This document shows positions 26,258 through 34,951 of a stretch of 64,000 nt of DNA, piece by piece. The first letter of the stretch is position 1, and every line of letters starts with the position of its first letter. Source of the stretch: Frateuria edaphi (GTDB taxonomy: Bacteria; Pseudomonadota; Gammaproteobacteria; Xanthomonadales; Rhodanobacteraceae); NCBI RefSeq assembly GCF_021117405.1, contig NZ_CP088251.1, forward strand, positions 3,552,501-3,616,500, read 5' to 3'. Made by a program: the position numbers and the translations under genes. The notes under the pieces are model-generated. The model made no database searches and had not been told where the DNA came from. It was given only the letters and a program-made list of their open reading frames with translations.

Positions 26258-27382
26258 ATGGATGCGCAGCCGCTGATCGCCCTGCCTGCGGTACTCGCGC
26301 TGGAATGTTCGCCCGGTTCCTCGCCCGCGGCCATGACGCTCAGCCGCGACCAGGCCGATGCCCTGGCTGCGCTGATTGCCGAGGACCTGCACGCGCTGGT
26401 GCCGCGCATTGGCGAGGCACGGCTGGCGCTGGCCGGCGCGCTGTTCGATCCGGTCGAACTGCTGCGTCCGGGCTTCCCGGTGTGGGCCACGCTGGACGAC
26501 CTGGCCCGCCGCGTCCCGCGCGGCCATCTGGAGAACGTCGTGGCCTTCGGCAGCCACGAGGAGCAGATGCCGGCGCCGACGCTGGTGCCCGAGCCGGGGC
26601 ACGCCGGTGGTGCCTTGCGCCTGCTGCCGCTGTCGGTGCTGGCGCCCGAGGCGCTTGCCCGGGACCTGGCCCAGGACATGGAAGTGCAACTCGTCGGCCG
26701 CGGCGAAGCCGGCGCGCGCACCGCCGACTGGTTGATGCGCACGCTCGGCGTGCAGCTCGAGCACGCCCGTTACCTCAGCCGCAACGACCTGCTCGCGCTG
26801 ACCTGCGTGCAATACGAGCACGTCAACCTCGCGCCGCTGTGGACCCTGCTGGAGGCCGCGTTGCTCACCCCGTACCAGCCCGAAGCCACGCTCAGCGCGC
26901 GCGGGCTGCCGCTGCGCTATGCCGAGGGTGCGGTGCATGCGGGCGCACCCTCGGCATGGCTGGCGCGCCAGCCTGGCGAGACGGCGGATCGTGCGCACGG
27001 CTTCGCGGGGCTCGTGTTCGAACTGCGCCAGTACGCCGCCCTGCTCCAGGCGCATCACCTGCCGCTGAAGCTCGAACAGGGCGAGGCGGACGCGGGCTGG
27101 TTGCTCGAAACGATGGCCGTACCGGACCCGGCACTGGCACCGCCGGCCCTGTTCGCGCACGAGGCGCCGGGCCTGGGCATCGTGGCCATCACCGCCGCCC
27201 AGGCCGGCGCCGATGGCCACGCGCACCTGCTCGTGCACGGTTATCCGCTGGCGCCGCAGGCATTGGGTCCGCTGGTGGCGGTCCTTGCCGCGCGCTACGG
27301 CATCGAGCCCGCGCTGCAGGCGATGGGTCACGTGGCACTGGACGCTAACGGGCTCACCGCGCCGTCGCCGTCGAGGCGCTGA
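26258..27382 (+). CDS. Protein of unknown function (374 aa)
   Basis: I do not recognise this protein. It is cytoplasmic by appearance (no signal peptide or membrane helix), leucine/alanine-rich and acidic, with segments such as HYLENVVAF-like RGHLENVVAFGSHEEQ, RTADWLMRTLGVQLEHARYLSRNDLLALTCVQYEH and HLLVHGYPLAPQALGPLVAVL. No catalytic or nucleotide-binding motif stands out. Codon use matches its neighbours, it has its own consensus -10 box, and the frame is long and unbroken, so it is a real gene. It is divergent from the thiolase gene and precedes the GGDEF/EAL gene by 161 bp. Confidence 0.75.
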   Translation: MDAQPLIALPAVLALECSPGSSPAAMTLSRDQADALAALIAEDLHALVPRIGEARLALAGALFDPVELLRPGFPVWATLDDLARRVPRGHLENVVAFGSHEEQMPAPTLVPEPGHAGGALRLLPLSVLAPEALARDLAQDMEVQLVGRGEAGARTADWLMRTLGVQLEHARYLSRNDLLALTCVQYEHVNLAPLWTLLEAALLTPYQPEATLSARGLPLRYAEGAVHAGAPSAWLARQPGETADRAHGFAGLVFELRQYAALLQAHHLPLKLEQGEADAGWLLETMAVPDPALAPPALFAHEAPGLGIVAITAAQAGADGHAHLLVHGYPLAPQALGPLVAVLAARYGIEPALQAMGHVALDANGLTAPSPSRR

Positions 27383-27505
27383 CCGGGTCCCGCATGCAGG
27401 AACGCGCGTGCGCGACCGCGACGCGCAGGGGGCGCGCACAGGTGCGTCCGGCAAGAAAACCCAAGTGCCGGCCGGTTGTGGCATCCACCCGGCGGCAGGC
27501 GCATG

Positions 27506-27545
27506 ATGGACTCCAGAGCAGGGGTGCGCGCTCGGGGGAGTCCAT
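27506..27545 (+). promoter_or_regulatory. Hairpin covering the Shine-Dalgarno and start codon of the GGDEF/EAL gene
   Basis: ATGGACTCC (27506-27514) pairs perfectly with GGAGTCCAT (27537-27545). The 3' arm begins inside the GGGGGAG ribosome site (27534-27540) and includes the AT of the ATG at 27544. An inner GAGC/GCTC stem (27516-27519, 27530-27533) stacks beneath the loop. As RNA this would hide initiation until melted or bound. Confidence 0.5.
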
Positions 27546-30066
27546 GAACCAACCCCGTTCACCGGACGAGTCATTGGCCGACCCGCCCGACGATGCCGGC
27601 CAGTCCGTCAGGAACTGGCCCGAGTACGTACTGCGTGGCGTGCCCGCGCTGATCGCCTACTTCGATCCGGACCTCAACGTGCGCTACGCGAACGAGCCGC
27701 CGCGGCGCTGGCTGGGCGTGGCGCCCGAGGGCCTGGCCGGCCGCGCGGTCGCCGAGCTGCTCGACGAGGCCAGCGCAGCGCGCGCGATCGAGGCCCTGCA
27801 GGCGGCGCTGGGCGGCCAGCCCCGTACGGTCGACGGGGTGCTGTTCGCCGGCCGCGCGCACCGCTACATGCACGCCAGTTTCCAGCCCGACGCGGATGCG
27901 CAGGGTCGCGTGCACGGCGTGTTCGCCGTCTTCATCGACATCACCGAACGACACGCGCTGGAACTGAAATTGCGCGAGAGCGAGCAGCGCTTCTTCGGCG
28001 CCTTCCAGCACGCCGCGGTTGGCATGGCGCTGGTGCGACCGGATGGCCGCTTCCTGCGCGTTAACGAGGCGGTCTGCCGCATGCTCGGTTACAGCGAAGA
28101 GGAATTCCTCACCCTGAGCATCGCCGACGTCACCCACCCGGACGACTACGGCAACGACCTGGCGCAGATCGAGCAGATGCTCGAGGGCCGCACCGATGCC
28201 TACCAGATGGAGAAGCGCAACCTGCACAAGGACGGCCACGTCGTGCACTTCCAGCTCAGCACCTCGCTGGTGCGCGACGAACATGGCAAGCCGCTCTACT
28301 TCGTCTCGCAGGTGGAGGACATCAGCCAGCGCAAGCAATACGAGGAAGCGCTGTTCCGCGAACGCGAGCTGGCCGAGGTGACGCTCAACTCGATCGGCGA
28401 CGCGGTGATCGCAGCCGACCTGGAACTGCGCGTGACCTCGCTCAATCCGATCGCCGAGGGCCTCACCGGATGGACCGCGGCCGAGGCGCGCGGTCGACCG
28501 ATGGACGAGGTATTCCGCCTGCGCGACGCACGCACCGGCACCGCGCTGGAGAACCCGCTGCGGGCGGCGATCGAGCGCAACGCCATCGTCGACCTGGAGG
28601 GCAAGGCGGTGCTGCTGCATCGCAACGGTTTCGAAACGCCGATCGAGGATTCCTCCGCGCCGATCCACGACCACGCCGGCCACGCCATCGGCGGCGTGCT
28701 GGTGTTCCGCGACGTCAGCGAGACCCGCGCGCTGGCGTTGAAGATGATCCACCTGACCCAGCTCGACACGCTGACCGGCCTGCCCAATCGCAGCCAGATG
28801 CAGGGACCGATCGAACAGGCGGTGGCGACCGCGCGACGCCGCCAGCAGCGCTGCGCCCTGCTCTACATCGACATCGACCATTTCAAGCAGATCAATGACC
28901 AGCACGGCCCGGCCAACGGCGATCGCGTGCTGCGCGCTTTTGCCCAGCAGCTGCGCCAGGCGCTGCACGACGACGACCTCCTGTGCCGCCACCACGGCGA
29001 CGAATTCGTGGTGCTGCTGCCGCAGGTGGAAGCGCCCGGCCAGGCCGCCAGCGTCGCACAGCGGTTGATCGCCCATGGCGAGCGCACCACGGTGGCCGGC
29101 CTGCCCGAGCTGGTGCTGCACATGTCCGTGGGCATCAGCCTGTGCCCCGACGACGCGGCCGACGCCGACGAACTGCTGCGCAATGCCGACAGCGCCATGT
29201 ACGAGGTCAAGGTCGGCGGCCGGCACAGCTATCGCTTCTTCACCGCCTCGATGAACGAACGCGCGTCGCTGCGCCGGCGCATCGAAGCCGAGCTGCGCCT
29301 GGCGATCGCGCGCGAGCAGCTGTCGCTGCACTACCAGCCCAAGGTGGACGCCATCGACGGCCGCATCGTCGGCGCCGAGGCGTTGTTGCGCTGGTACGAC
29401 GCCGACGGCAGCGAGCGCTATCCGCCCGAGCAGTTCGTGGCGGTGGCCGAGGACGTGGGGCTGATCGTGCCGATCGGTGCCTGGGTATTGCATGAGGCCT
29501 GCCGCCAGGCCGATGTATGGCACCGCGAGGGCATGGGCGTGCCGATCGCAGTCAACGTCTCGCCGCTGCAGTTCCAGCACGCCACCTTCCTCGCCGAACT
29601 GCAGGCGGTGCTGGCCAACTGTGCGCTCGACCCGGCCCTGCTCGAACTGGAACTGACCGAACGCACCGTGATGGCCGGCGGCGATGCCACCATCGCGCTG
29701 CTCCAGCGCATCAAGCGTTGCGGCGTGCGTCTTTCGCTGGACGACTTCGGCACCGGCTACTGCAGCCTGTCCTACCTCAAGCACTTCCCGGTCGACGCGC
29801 TGAAGATCGACCGCGCCTTCGTGCGCGACGTGGAGAGCGATCCGGACACCGCGGCGATTACCCAGGCGATCATCGCGATGGCGCGCAGCCTGGCCAAGAC
29901 CGTGGTCGCCGAGGGCGTGGAGACCGAGGCGCAGGCCGACTACCTGCGGACCGCCGGCTGCGAACAGCTGCAGGGCTTTTTGTTCGGCGCGCCGATGACC
30001 GCGACAGCCTTCGGCAAGCTGCTGGCCGAACAGCACCTGCGTCGCTGGGCGTCGGATTCCCCGTGA
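27544..30066 (+). CDS. PAS-PAS-PAS-GGDEF-EAL cyclic-di-GMP protein
   Basis: An 840-residue cytoplasmic signalling protein: PAS1 about 25-135 (ending DITERHALE), PAS2 with PAC about 145-265, PAS3 about 275-398, GGDEF about 403-568, EAL about 580-830. The diguanylate cyclase signature is HGDEF (484-488), with the first Gly replaced by His, while the substrate-loop DIDHFKQIND is normal. The phosphodiesterase domain keeps EALLRW (612-614 EAL), NVSPLQF, ELTE, DDFGTGYCSL, KIDRAF, EGVE and QGF, so c-di-GMP hydrolysis is the likelier activity. No membrane segment is present; the PAS domains probably sense cytoplasmic ligand or redox state. The start codon lies in an RNA hairpin. Confidence 0.92.
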   Translation: MNQPRSPDESLADPPDDAGQSVRNWPEYVLRGVPALIAYFDPDLNVRYANEPPRRWLGVAPEGLAGRAVAELLDEASAARAIEALQAALGGQPRTVDGVLFAGRAHRYMHASFQPDADAQGRVHGVFAVFIDITERHALELKLRESEQRFFGAFQHAAVGMALVRPDGRFLRVNEAVCRMLGYSEEEFLTLSIADVTHPDDYGNDLAQIEQMLEGRTDAYQMEKRNLHKDGHVVHFQLSTSLVRDEHGKPLYFVSQVEDISQRKQYEEALFRERELAEVTLNSIGDAVIAADLELRVTSLNPIAEGLTGWTAAEARGRPMDEVFRLRDARTGTALENPLRAAIERNAIVDLEGKAVLLHRNGFETPIEDSSAPIHDHAGHAIGGVLVFRDVSETRALALKMIHLTQLDTLTGLPNRSQMQGPIEQAVATARRRQQRCALLYIDIDHFKQINDQHGPANGDRVLRAFAQQLRQALHDDDLLCRHHGDEFVVLLPQVEAPGQAASVAQRLIAHGERTTVAGLPELVLHMSVGISLCPDDAADADELLRNADSAMYEVKVGGRHSYRFFTASMNERASLRRRIEAELRLAIAREQLSLHYQPKVDAIDGRIVGAEALLRWYDADGSERYPPEQFVAVAEDVGLIVPIGAWVLHEACRQADVWHREGMGVPIAVNVSPLQFQHATFLAELQAVLANCALDPALLELELTERTVMAGGDATIALLQRIKRCGVRLSLDDFGTGYCSLSYLKHFPVDALKIDRAFVRDVESDPDTAAITQAIIAMARSLAKTVVAEGVETEAQADYLRTAGCEQLQGFLFGAPMTATAFGKLLAEQHLRRWASDSP

Positions 30067-30084
30067 CCGCGGGTGGGCTACGGC

Positions 30085-30549
30085 CTAGGTGCGCGGCAGG
30101 GCTTCCTCGTACATGAAGTAATGGCAGGGTTCCATGCCGAGTTCGGCGTAGGTGCGCTGGGCACGCTGGTTCTCCGTTTCCACGTACAACCGCAGCCCGA
30201 CCGCGCCGGCGGCCCGCGCCTTATCGCGCACCGCCGCGTACAGCGCGCGGAACACGCCGCCGCGGCGCGCGGCGGGCACCACGTAGACGCTCTGGATCCA
30301 CCAGAAGTCGCCGCAGCGCCAGTCGCTCCACTCGTAGGTGACCAGCAGGCTGCCGACCGGCATGCCGTTGCGCTCGGCGAGCAGGTAGAAGCCGCGGCGC
30401 GGTTCGTCGAACACGCCCTCGACACCACGCGCGAGCATCGCACGGTCGAGCGTCTTGGCTTCGGTCTCCTGCGCCATGGCGGCGTTCCAGTCGACCAGGT
30501 TGGGGATATCGGCGCGGGTGGCGAGGCGGATGGTGGGGGGTGCGGGCAT
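30085..30549 (-). CDS. GNAT-family N-acetyltransferase
   Basis: A 154-residue GNAT enzyme with the acetyl-CoA-binding pattern VYVVPAARRGGVFRALYAAVRDKA and a C-terminal NQRAQRTYAELGMEPCHYFMYEE. The ATG at 30549 has GGAGGA a few bases upstream. The acceptor substrate is unknown. It is convergent with the GGDEF/EAL gene, with 18 bp between them. Confidence 0.85.
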   Translation of the reverse strand: MPAPPTIRLATRADIPNLVDWNAAMAQETEAKTLDRAMLARGVEGVFDEPRRGFYLLAERNGMPVGSLLVTYEWSDWRCGDFWWIQSVYVVPAARRGGVFRALYAAVRDKARAAGAVGLRLYVETENQRAQRTYAELGMEPCHYFMYEEALPRT

Positions 30550-30614
30550 GGGTCCTCCGGGGCTGGCGGGGATTATCGGCCAACCACGAGGCGCAGGCCG
30601 GCGTTCCCGCGAGC

Positions 30615-30748
30615 CCCGCCCCTCACCCTGCCCGTTCTCCTGAAGGAAGAGGGCTCCAGATCACGCAACTCCACCCTCTCCCTCAAGCCCGCTCCCTCTT
30701 CCCTCCGGGGAGCGGGCTGGGGTGGGGGGCACGCTGGCCTCGGACCTG
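30615..30748. repeat. MITE-like inverted-repeat element, copy next to ntrC
   Basis: GC-rich imperfect terminal inverted repeats (CCCCTCACCCTGCCCGTTCTCC against GGGGAGCGGGCTGGGGTGGGG, with mismatches) frame the gap between the GNAT gene and the ntrC stop. The right flank (CTGGCCTCGGACCTG) resembles that of the element inside the efflux lipoprotein gene (CTGACCTCGGCCCTG, 47513-47527), pointing to one family. Confidence 0.55.
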
Positions 30749-32122
30749 TCATCGGGAGCGCTTGCGCGATGCACCCAGCTTCCGCGTCAGTGTATTGCGC
30801 CCGACCCCCAGCGCCGCCGCCGCGTGCTGCCGATGTCCGCCATGCGCCGCCAATGCCGCCTCGAGCAATGTGCGATCGAGCGCCTCGCGGGCACGCGCGT
30901 GGATGTCCGCTTCGCCGCGCGCAAGCGCTTCACTCGCCCACGCGTGCAAGGCGCCGGTCCAGTCGCCGGCCGCGATCGGCGCGGCGGCCGCGCCCAGTTC
31001 GGCCGCCTGGATCTCGGCGCCAGGCGCGATTACCGCCAGACGGCGGCACAGATTTTCCAGTTCGCGCACGTTGCCCGGGAAGTCGCGCTGTTCCAGTGCC
31101 TTGAGCGCCGCGCGCGCGAACCGTTTGGGCGGCAGTTTGAGCTCCTGCGCCGCGGCGGCGAGGAAGTGCCGGGCCAGCACCGGAATGTCCGCGCGTCGCG
31201 CGCGCAGCGGTGGCAGTTCGATGCGCACCACATCCAGCCGATGTTTGAGGTCCGCGCGGAACTGACCCGCCGCCACGCGCGCATCCAGGTCCTGGTGCGT
31301 GGCGGCGACGATGCGCACGTTGCCGCGGATCAGCTCGCGCCCGCCCACGCGGTAGAACTCGCCGCCGGCCAGCACGCGCAACAGGCGCGTCTGCAGCGCC
31401 AGCGGCATGTCGCCGATCTCGTCCAGGAACAGCGTGCCGCCCTCGGCCTGCTCGAAGCGGCCGGCCGCGCGCCGCGCTGCGCCGGTGAACGCGCCCGCCT
31501 CGTGGCCGAACAGTTCGCTCTCCAGCAACTCGCTCGGGATCGCCGCCGTGTTGAGCGCGACGAACGGCTTGCCGCGCCGCGCGCTCTCCTCGTGCAGCGC
31601 GCGCGCCACCAGTTCCTTGCCGGTGCCGGTCTCGCCGGTAACCAGTACGTTGAGGTCGCTCGCCGCGACGCGACCGATCAGGCGGAACACTTCGCGCATC
31701 GGCGCGCTTTCGCCGAGCAGCGCATGCATGGGCGTGGCGAGTGAGGCCGCCGGGGCCGCTGGCTGTTCGGTCAGCGCGCGGCGCACCACTTCCACCGCGT
31801 GGTCCAGGTCGAACGGCTTGGCCAGGTAGTCGACCGCGCCCGCGCGGTAGGCGGCCGCGGTGGTGGCGACATCGGTGTAGGCGCTCATCACGATCACCGG
31901 GCCGATGCCCTCGGCGCGGAGGCCGGCAAGCAGGCCGAGGCCGTCCTCGCCCGGCATGCGCACGTCGGTCAGCAGCAACGCGGGCCGCGCCTCGCGCAAT
32001 GCCGCTCGCACCGCCGCCGCATCGCCGAATTCGCGCACCCCCAGGCCCACCTCACGCAGCGCTTCGGCCAGCACGTAACGGATGCTGCGGTCGTCGTCGA
32101 CGATCCAGACCTCGGAAGTCAT
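30749..32122 (-). CDS. ntrC: Nitrogen response regulator NR(I)
   Basis: A 457-residue sigma-54-dependent activator. Receiver domain 1-120 with phospho-acceptor Asp in [16 protein letters not shown]+ domain about 140-370 with Walker A GETGTGKE, the sigma-54-contacting GAFTGA loop, Walker [13 protein letters not shown], and a C-terminal Fis-type helix-turn-helix ([20 protein letters not shown]). When phosphorylated by NtrB it should activate sigma-54 promoters under nitrogen limitation, most likely glnA 6 kb away. It lies 71 bp after ntrB. Confidence 0.95.
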   Translation of the reverse strand: MTSEVWIVDDDRSIRYVLAEALREVGLGVREFGDAAAVRAALREARPALLLTDVRMPGEDGLGLLAGLRAEGIGPVIVMSAYTDVATTAAAYRAGAVDYLAKPFDLDHAVEVVRRALTEQPAAPAASLATPMHALLGESAPMREVFRLIGRVAASDLNVLVTGETGTGKELVARALHEESARRGKPFVALNTAAIPSELLESELFGHEAGAFTGAARRAAGRFEQAEGGTLFLDEIGDMPLALQTRLLRVLAGGEFYRVGGRELIRGNVRIVAATHQDLDARVAAGQFRADLKHRLDVVRIELPPLRARRADIPVLARHFLAAAAQELKLPPKRFARAALKALEQRDFPGNVRELENLCRRLAVIAPGAEIQAAELGAAAAPIAAGDWTGALHAWASEALARGEADIHARAREALDRTLLEAALAAHGGHRQHAAAALGVGRNTLTRKLGASRKRSR

Positions 32123-32142
32123 GGGCTACCCCCGCGCAACGT

Positions 32143-32166
32143 CAGGAGCACGCACGTGGGCTCCTG
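32143..32166. repeat. Small hairpin in the ntrB-ntrC gap
   Basis: CAGGAGC and GCTCCTG (7 bp, 10-nt loop) lie between ntrB and ntrC. There is no T run. It resembles the AGGAGC/GCTCCT ends of the REP-like element at 44168 and might slow decay or modulate ntrC expression relative to ntrB. Confidence 0.4.
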
Positions 32167-32193
32167 CAAAAGAGAAATGGCAGATCGCGCCGC

Positions 32194-33189
32194 TCATCCG
32201 TGCTCCAGCGGCAGCCACAGGGTGAAGGTGGTGGCGCCCGGCGCGCCTGCGTGGCGCAGCTCGCCGCCATGCGCGTGCGCGATCTCGCGCGCCAGCGCGA
32301 GGCCGAGGCCGGTGCCTTCCGCGCGACCGGACACCAGCGGCTCGAACAACGTGTCGCGCAAGGTGGCCGGTACGCCGGTGCCATCGTCGATTACGTCCAG
32401 CCGCAGCGCGGTGCGCAGCACCCGTTCGCCCACGCGAACGCCATGCTCCGCGCGCGTGCGCAAGGTCAGGGTTCGCGCGCCCGCTTCGCGTGCGTTGCGC
32501 GCCAGGTTGAGCAGCAGTTGCTGCAGCCGGTCGGCGTCGCCGCGCAACTCGGGCAGGCTGGGGTCGTAGTCCTGGCGGATGGCCAGCGGCGACGGCTCGG
32601 CCTCCAGCAACGCCACCACCCGCTCAAGCACCGCATGAAGGTTGAGCCCCTCGCGCGGCGGCGCGCCGGCGGGACGCAGCAGGCGGTCGGTCAGCGCGGC
32701 CAGCCGGTCGGCTTCGGCGATCACCATGCCGGCCAGCGCCTTCAGGTCGGCCTCCGCGACGCGCCGCTGCAACAGCTGCGCCGCACCGCGCAGGCCGGCC
32801 AGTGGATTCTTCACCTCGTGCGCGAGGCCGCGCAGGCTGGCCGACACCGGGGAATTCTCGGCGGCGGGTGGGGCGAGCACGTGCACTTCCAGCAACAGGC
32901 GTTCGGCATCGAGCGGCTGCAACGAGATGTTCACACGCCGCTCCGGGTCGCCCAGGCGCAGGTCCCGCCATTGCACGACGCGCTGCTCGTCGCGCGCGCG
33001 CGCCGCCAGCGTCGCCACCATCGGCTCACCCAGCAACGCCGCCAGCGACTGGCCGATGGCGCGGCGCGGCCCCAGATCCAGCGCGTCGGCGAGCGCGGGG
33101 TTGAGCCAGGCCAGGCGCAACTGCGCATCGACCAGGCCCAGTCCGGTCGTCGCCTGCTCCGCCCATGCGCGCCAGTCGGCCTCGTTCAT
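32194..33189 (-). CDS. ntrB: Nitrogen-regulation sensor kinase NR(II)
   Basis: A 331-residue soluble histidine kinase/phosphatase: PAS domain about 8-110 (GLGLVDAQLRLAWLNPALADALDLG), HisKA with the H-box LRGLAHEVKNPLAGLRGAAQLL (His near 124), and HATPase_c with NLARNAREAG, DDGTGVP and GTGLGLALARE. PII proteins normally set its kinase/phosphatase balance; no glnB is in the window. The ATG at 33189 is directly preceded by NtrC-like palindromes, suggesting feedback by NtrC. Confidence 0.94.
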   Translation of the reverse strand: MNEADWRAWAEQATTGLGLVDAQLRLAWLNPALADALDLGPRRAIGQSLAALLGEPMVATLAARARDEQRVVQWRDLRLGDPERRVNISLQPLDAERLLLEVHVLAPPAAENSPVSASLRGLAHEVKNPLAGLRGAAQLLQRRVAEADLKALAGMVIAEADRLAALTDRLLRPAGAPPREGLNLHAVLERVVALLEAEPSPLAIRQDYDPSLPELRGDADRLQQLLLNLARNAREAGARTLTLRTRAEHGVRVGERVLRTALRLDVIDDGTGVPATLRDTLFEPLVSGRAEGTGLGLALAREIAHAHGGELRHAGAPGATTFTLWLPLEHG

Positions 33190-33224
33190 TGCACCATGAT
33201 GGGTGTTGCGCCTTGTTGGTGCAA
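33188..33224 (-). promoter_or_regulatory. NtrC-like binding sites at the ntrB start
   Basis: TTGCGCCTTGTTGGTGCAA (33206-33224) is a 7-5-7 palindrome with a single arm mismatch and fits the NtrC pattern GCACC-N5-GGTGC. Next to it, ATTGCACCATGATGGGT (33188-33204) overlaps the start codon and is shared, with one change, by the glnA upstream region (38113-38129). The position favours repression of ntrBC by NtrC. Confidence 0.6.
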
Positions 33225-33393
33225 CGGCGCGCGGTCCTCCAGCCGGTCCTGGAACAGGCGGCTGAGAGACGACCTACGCTGGCGCTATCGCGACGAGCCC
33301 CAGCGAGCGTCGCGCGCTGGGGCCACAGCTGCCGGCAAGCATGGTTTTCGAATGGGAGGATCTCCTGCCAACGCCCATGCGTCGCCTCCGGGC

Positions 33394-33873
33394 TTACTTC
33401 GTCACCACCTCACGATGCATGGGCGCCAGCGTGGCCAGCAGCTTGTTCTGGGCGCGGGACGGAATGCCGTGCTTGTCCATCGCCTTCTGCAGGTCTTCCA
33501 CCAGCGCGTTGAACTGGCTGCGATGGATGTCCAGCCCGCGGTGGATCCGCTCCATGTTCTTGCCGGTGTAGGTGCACGGCCCATCGAGGATCACGCAGAA
33601 CTGGTCGACCAGTTCGGCCTTGACGTGCTCGCGGTCGACCGGCTCGAAGAACGGCCGCGTGCGTGGGTCGGCCATCAGGTTGGCCATGAAGTCGTCCATC
33701 AGCGCGACCAGGCCGGCCTTGCCGCCGAACTGGTCGAACACCGGCTTGAGCGCCGGGTCGCGCGGGGCCGGATCGGCCACCGGGTGGGAGGCCGGCATGG
33801 CGCTCTGCGCCCGGGCCGCCCCGGCGGCGAGGACGGCGGCAAGGAACAACGGAAGAAGTGTCTGCTTGAGCAT
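33394..33873 (-). CDS. Exported group 1 truncated haemoglobin
   Basis: A signal peptide (MLKQTLLPLFLAAVLAAGAARAQS) precedes a truncated-globin fold: VFDQFGGKAGLVALMDDFMANLMADPRTRPFF, then ...DQFCVILDGPCTYTGKNMERIHRGLDIHRSQFNALVEDL, where the His in GLDIHRSQF fits the proximal haem ligand. The 159-aa length includes the leader. Truncated haemoglobins bind O2 or NO; here the product would sit in the periplasm. It follows the DUF3034 gene by 14 bp and lies just upstream of ntrBC, which may point to NO or nitrate-related physiology, though that is inference. Confidence 0.88.
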   Translation of the reverse strand: MLKQTLLPLFLAAVLAAGAARAQSAMPASHPVADPAPRDPALKPVFDQFGGKAGLVALMDDFMANLMADPRTRPFFEPVDREHVKAELVDQFCVILDGPCTYTGKNMERIHRGLDIHRSQFNALVEDLQKAMDKHGIPSRAQNKLLATLAPMHREVVTK

Positions 33874-33887
33874 GGGGTTGTTCCTTG

Positions 33888-34778
33888 TCAGAAGCCGAGC
33901 TGGACGGAGGCGTAGAGGCCGCGCTGACGATCCCCGGTCACGATGCGGCCGAGGTCGGCATAGGCCAACGTGAGCGACACGTGCTTGGTCGGCGCCCAGG
34001 CGACGAAGGCGTCGTACCAGTCGTCCTCCTTGGCGATGCCGAGGTTGTCCGGCTTCATGCGGTATTCGGCGCCGATCGCCCACTGCCGACTGAGCAGATA
34101 GGCCGCCGAGGTTTCCAGCTCGGCCTGGTACCCGTCGTGCCTGTCGCCGCCGAAACCCAGGATGCCGATCTGATTGGCCTTGGTGAAACGCACCGTGGCG
34201 TTCACCAGCAGGCTCTGCGCCAGGAACAGCTTGGTCGCATCGATGTAGTAGTCGGTGCCCTGCGAGCGCGTGGCGCCGACGAACTTCACGATCGCGTCCT
34301 GGTTGTTCTTCTTGTGCTGCGCGCCGACGGAGACCTGCGGCAGCCAGCTGTCCTGCTCCAGCACTGCGTCGCCGAACAGGCGCACTTTCACGCCCACCAC
34401 GTCCTGCCTGAAAGTGAAGCCGCGGCCAAGGCCGAGCGCCGCGCCGACTTCCTCGGTATCGAAGCGCTGCTGTGCGTAGGAAAGCTCGACGCGGTTGTAC
34501 AGGCCGACCATCACGCCGGCGTCGTCCAGGTGGTAGTCGGGCAGGTTCACCCGCGTGTAGAAGGCATTCGCGCCGATCTGGTCGCGCGTGCCATAGCCGC
34601 CGATCACCGCCCACGGCGTCAGGCCACCGCCGGCGGCGCCCTCGACCTGGCTCACGCCGCCAGTAAGCAACAGCTTGCCGCTGCTGCCGGCATCGTCCGC
34701 CATCGCCAGGCCCGGTGCGGCCGCCGCGACGAGAAGTGCGCCGAACAGGCGGGCGCGATTCCCCCGTTGGTATTGCAT
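33888..34778 (-). CDS. DUF3034 outer-membrane barrel-like protein
   Basis: A signal peptide (ending GLAMA) is followed by about 270 residues rich in alternating hydrophobic strands and aromatic girdles, ending with a C-terminal Phe (LYASVQLGF) typical of outer-membrane barrels. Repeated strand pairs such as VMVGLYNRVELSYAQQRF and KHVSLTLAYADLGRI support a beta-barrel. The ATG at 34778 has GGGAGAC upstream. I assign it to DUF3034 from memory of its arrangement next to a truncated globin in Xanthomonadales. Function unknown. Confidence 0.8.
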   Translation of the reverse strand: MQYQRGNRARLFGALLVAAAAPGLAMADDAGSSGKLLLTGGVSQVEGAAGGGLTPWAVIGGYGTRDQIGANAFYTRVNLPDYHLDDAGVMVGLYNRVELSYAQQRFDTEEVGAALGLGRGFTFRQDVVGVKVRLFGDAVLEQDSWLPQVSVGAQHKKNNQDAIVKFVGATRSQGTDYYIDATKLFLAQSLLVNATVRFTKANQIGILGFGGDRHDGYQAELETSAAYLLSRQWAIGAEYRMKPDNLGIAKEDDWYDAFVAWAPTKHVSLTLAYADLGRIVTGDRQRGLYASVQLGF

Positions 34779-34951
34779 GGTGTCTCCCTGTCCGTGGCAC
34801 GCGAGCGCGCCGTTGGAGGAATTACGGACGCGTCCCACGATCGGATGCAGCGGTGTCGATCGCCGGGCACGCCGGCGTGCGACGGCGACGACGGTTCGGC
34901 CACCCGGGCGGGCGTACGGTCGGCCCTGCGCGATCCGGGGAGGACACGGCC

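Noticed and set aside
27571-30036. 821-codon open frame antisense to the GGDEF/EAL gene
   Set aside because: No recognisable domain; the sense frame encodes five known domains.
31741-33915. 724-codon plus-strand frame over ntrB and ntrC
   Set aside because: Antisense shadow of two intact two-component genes.
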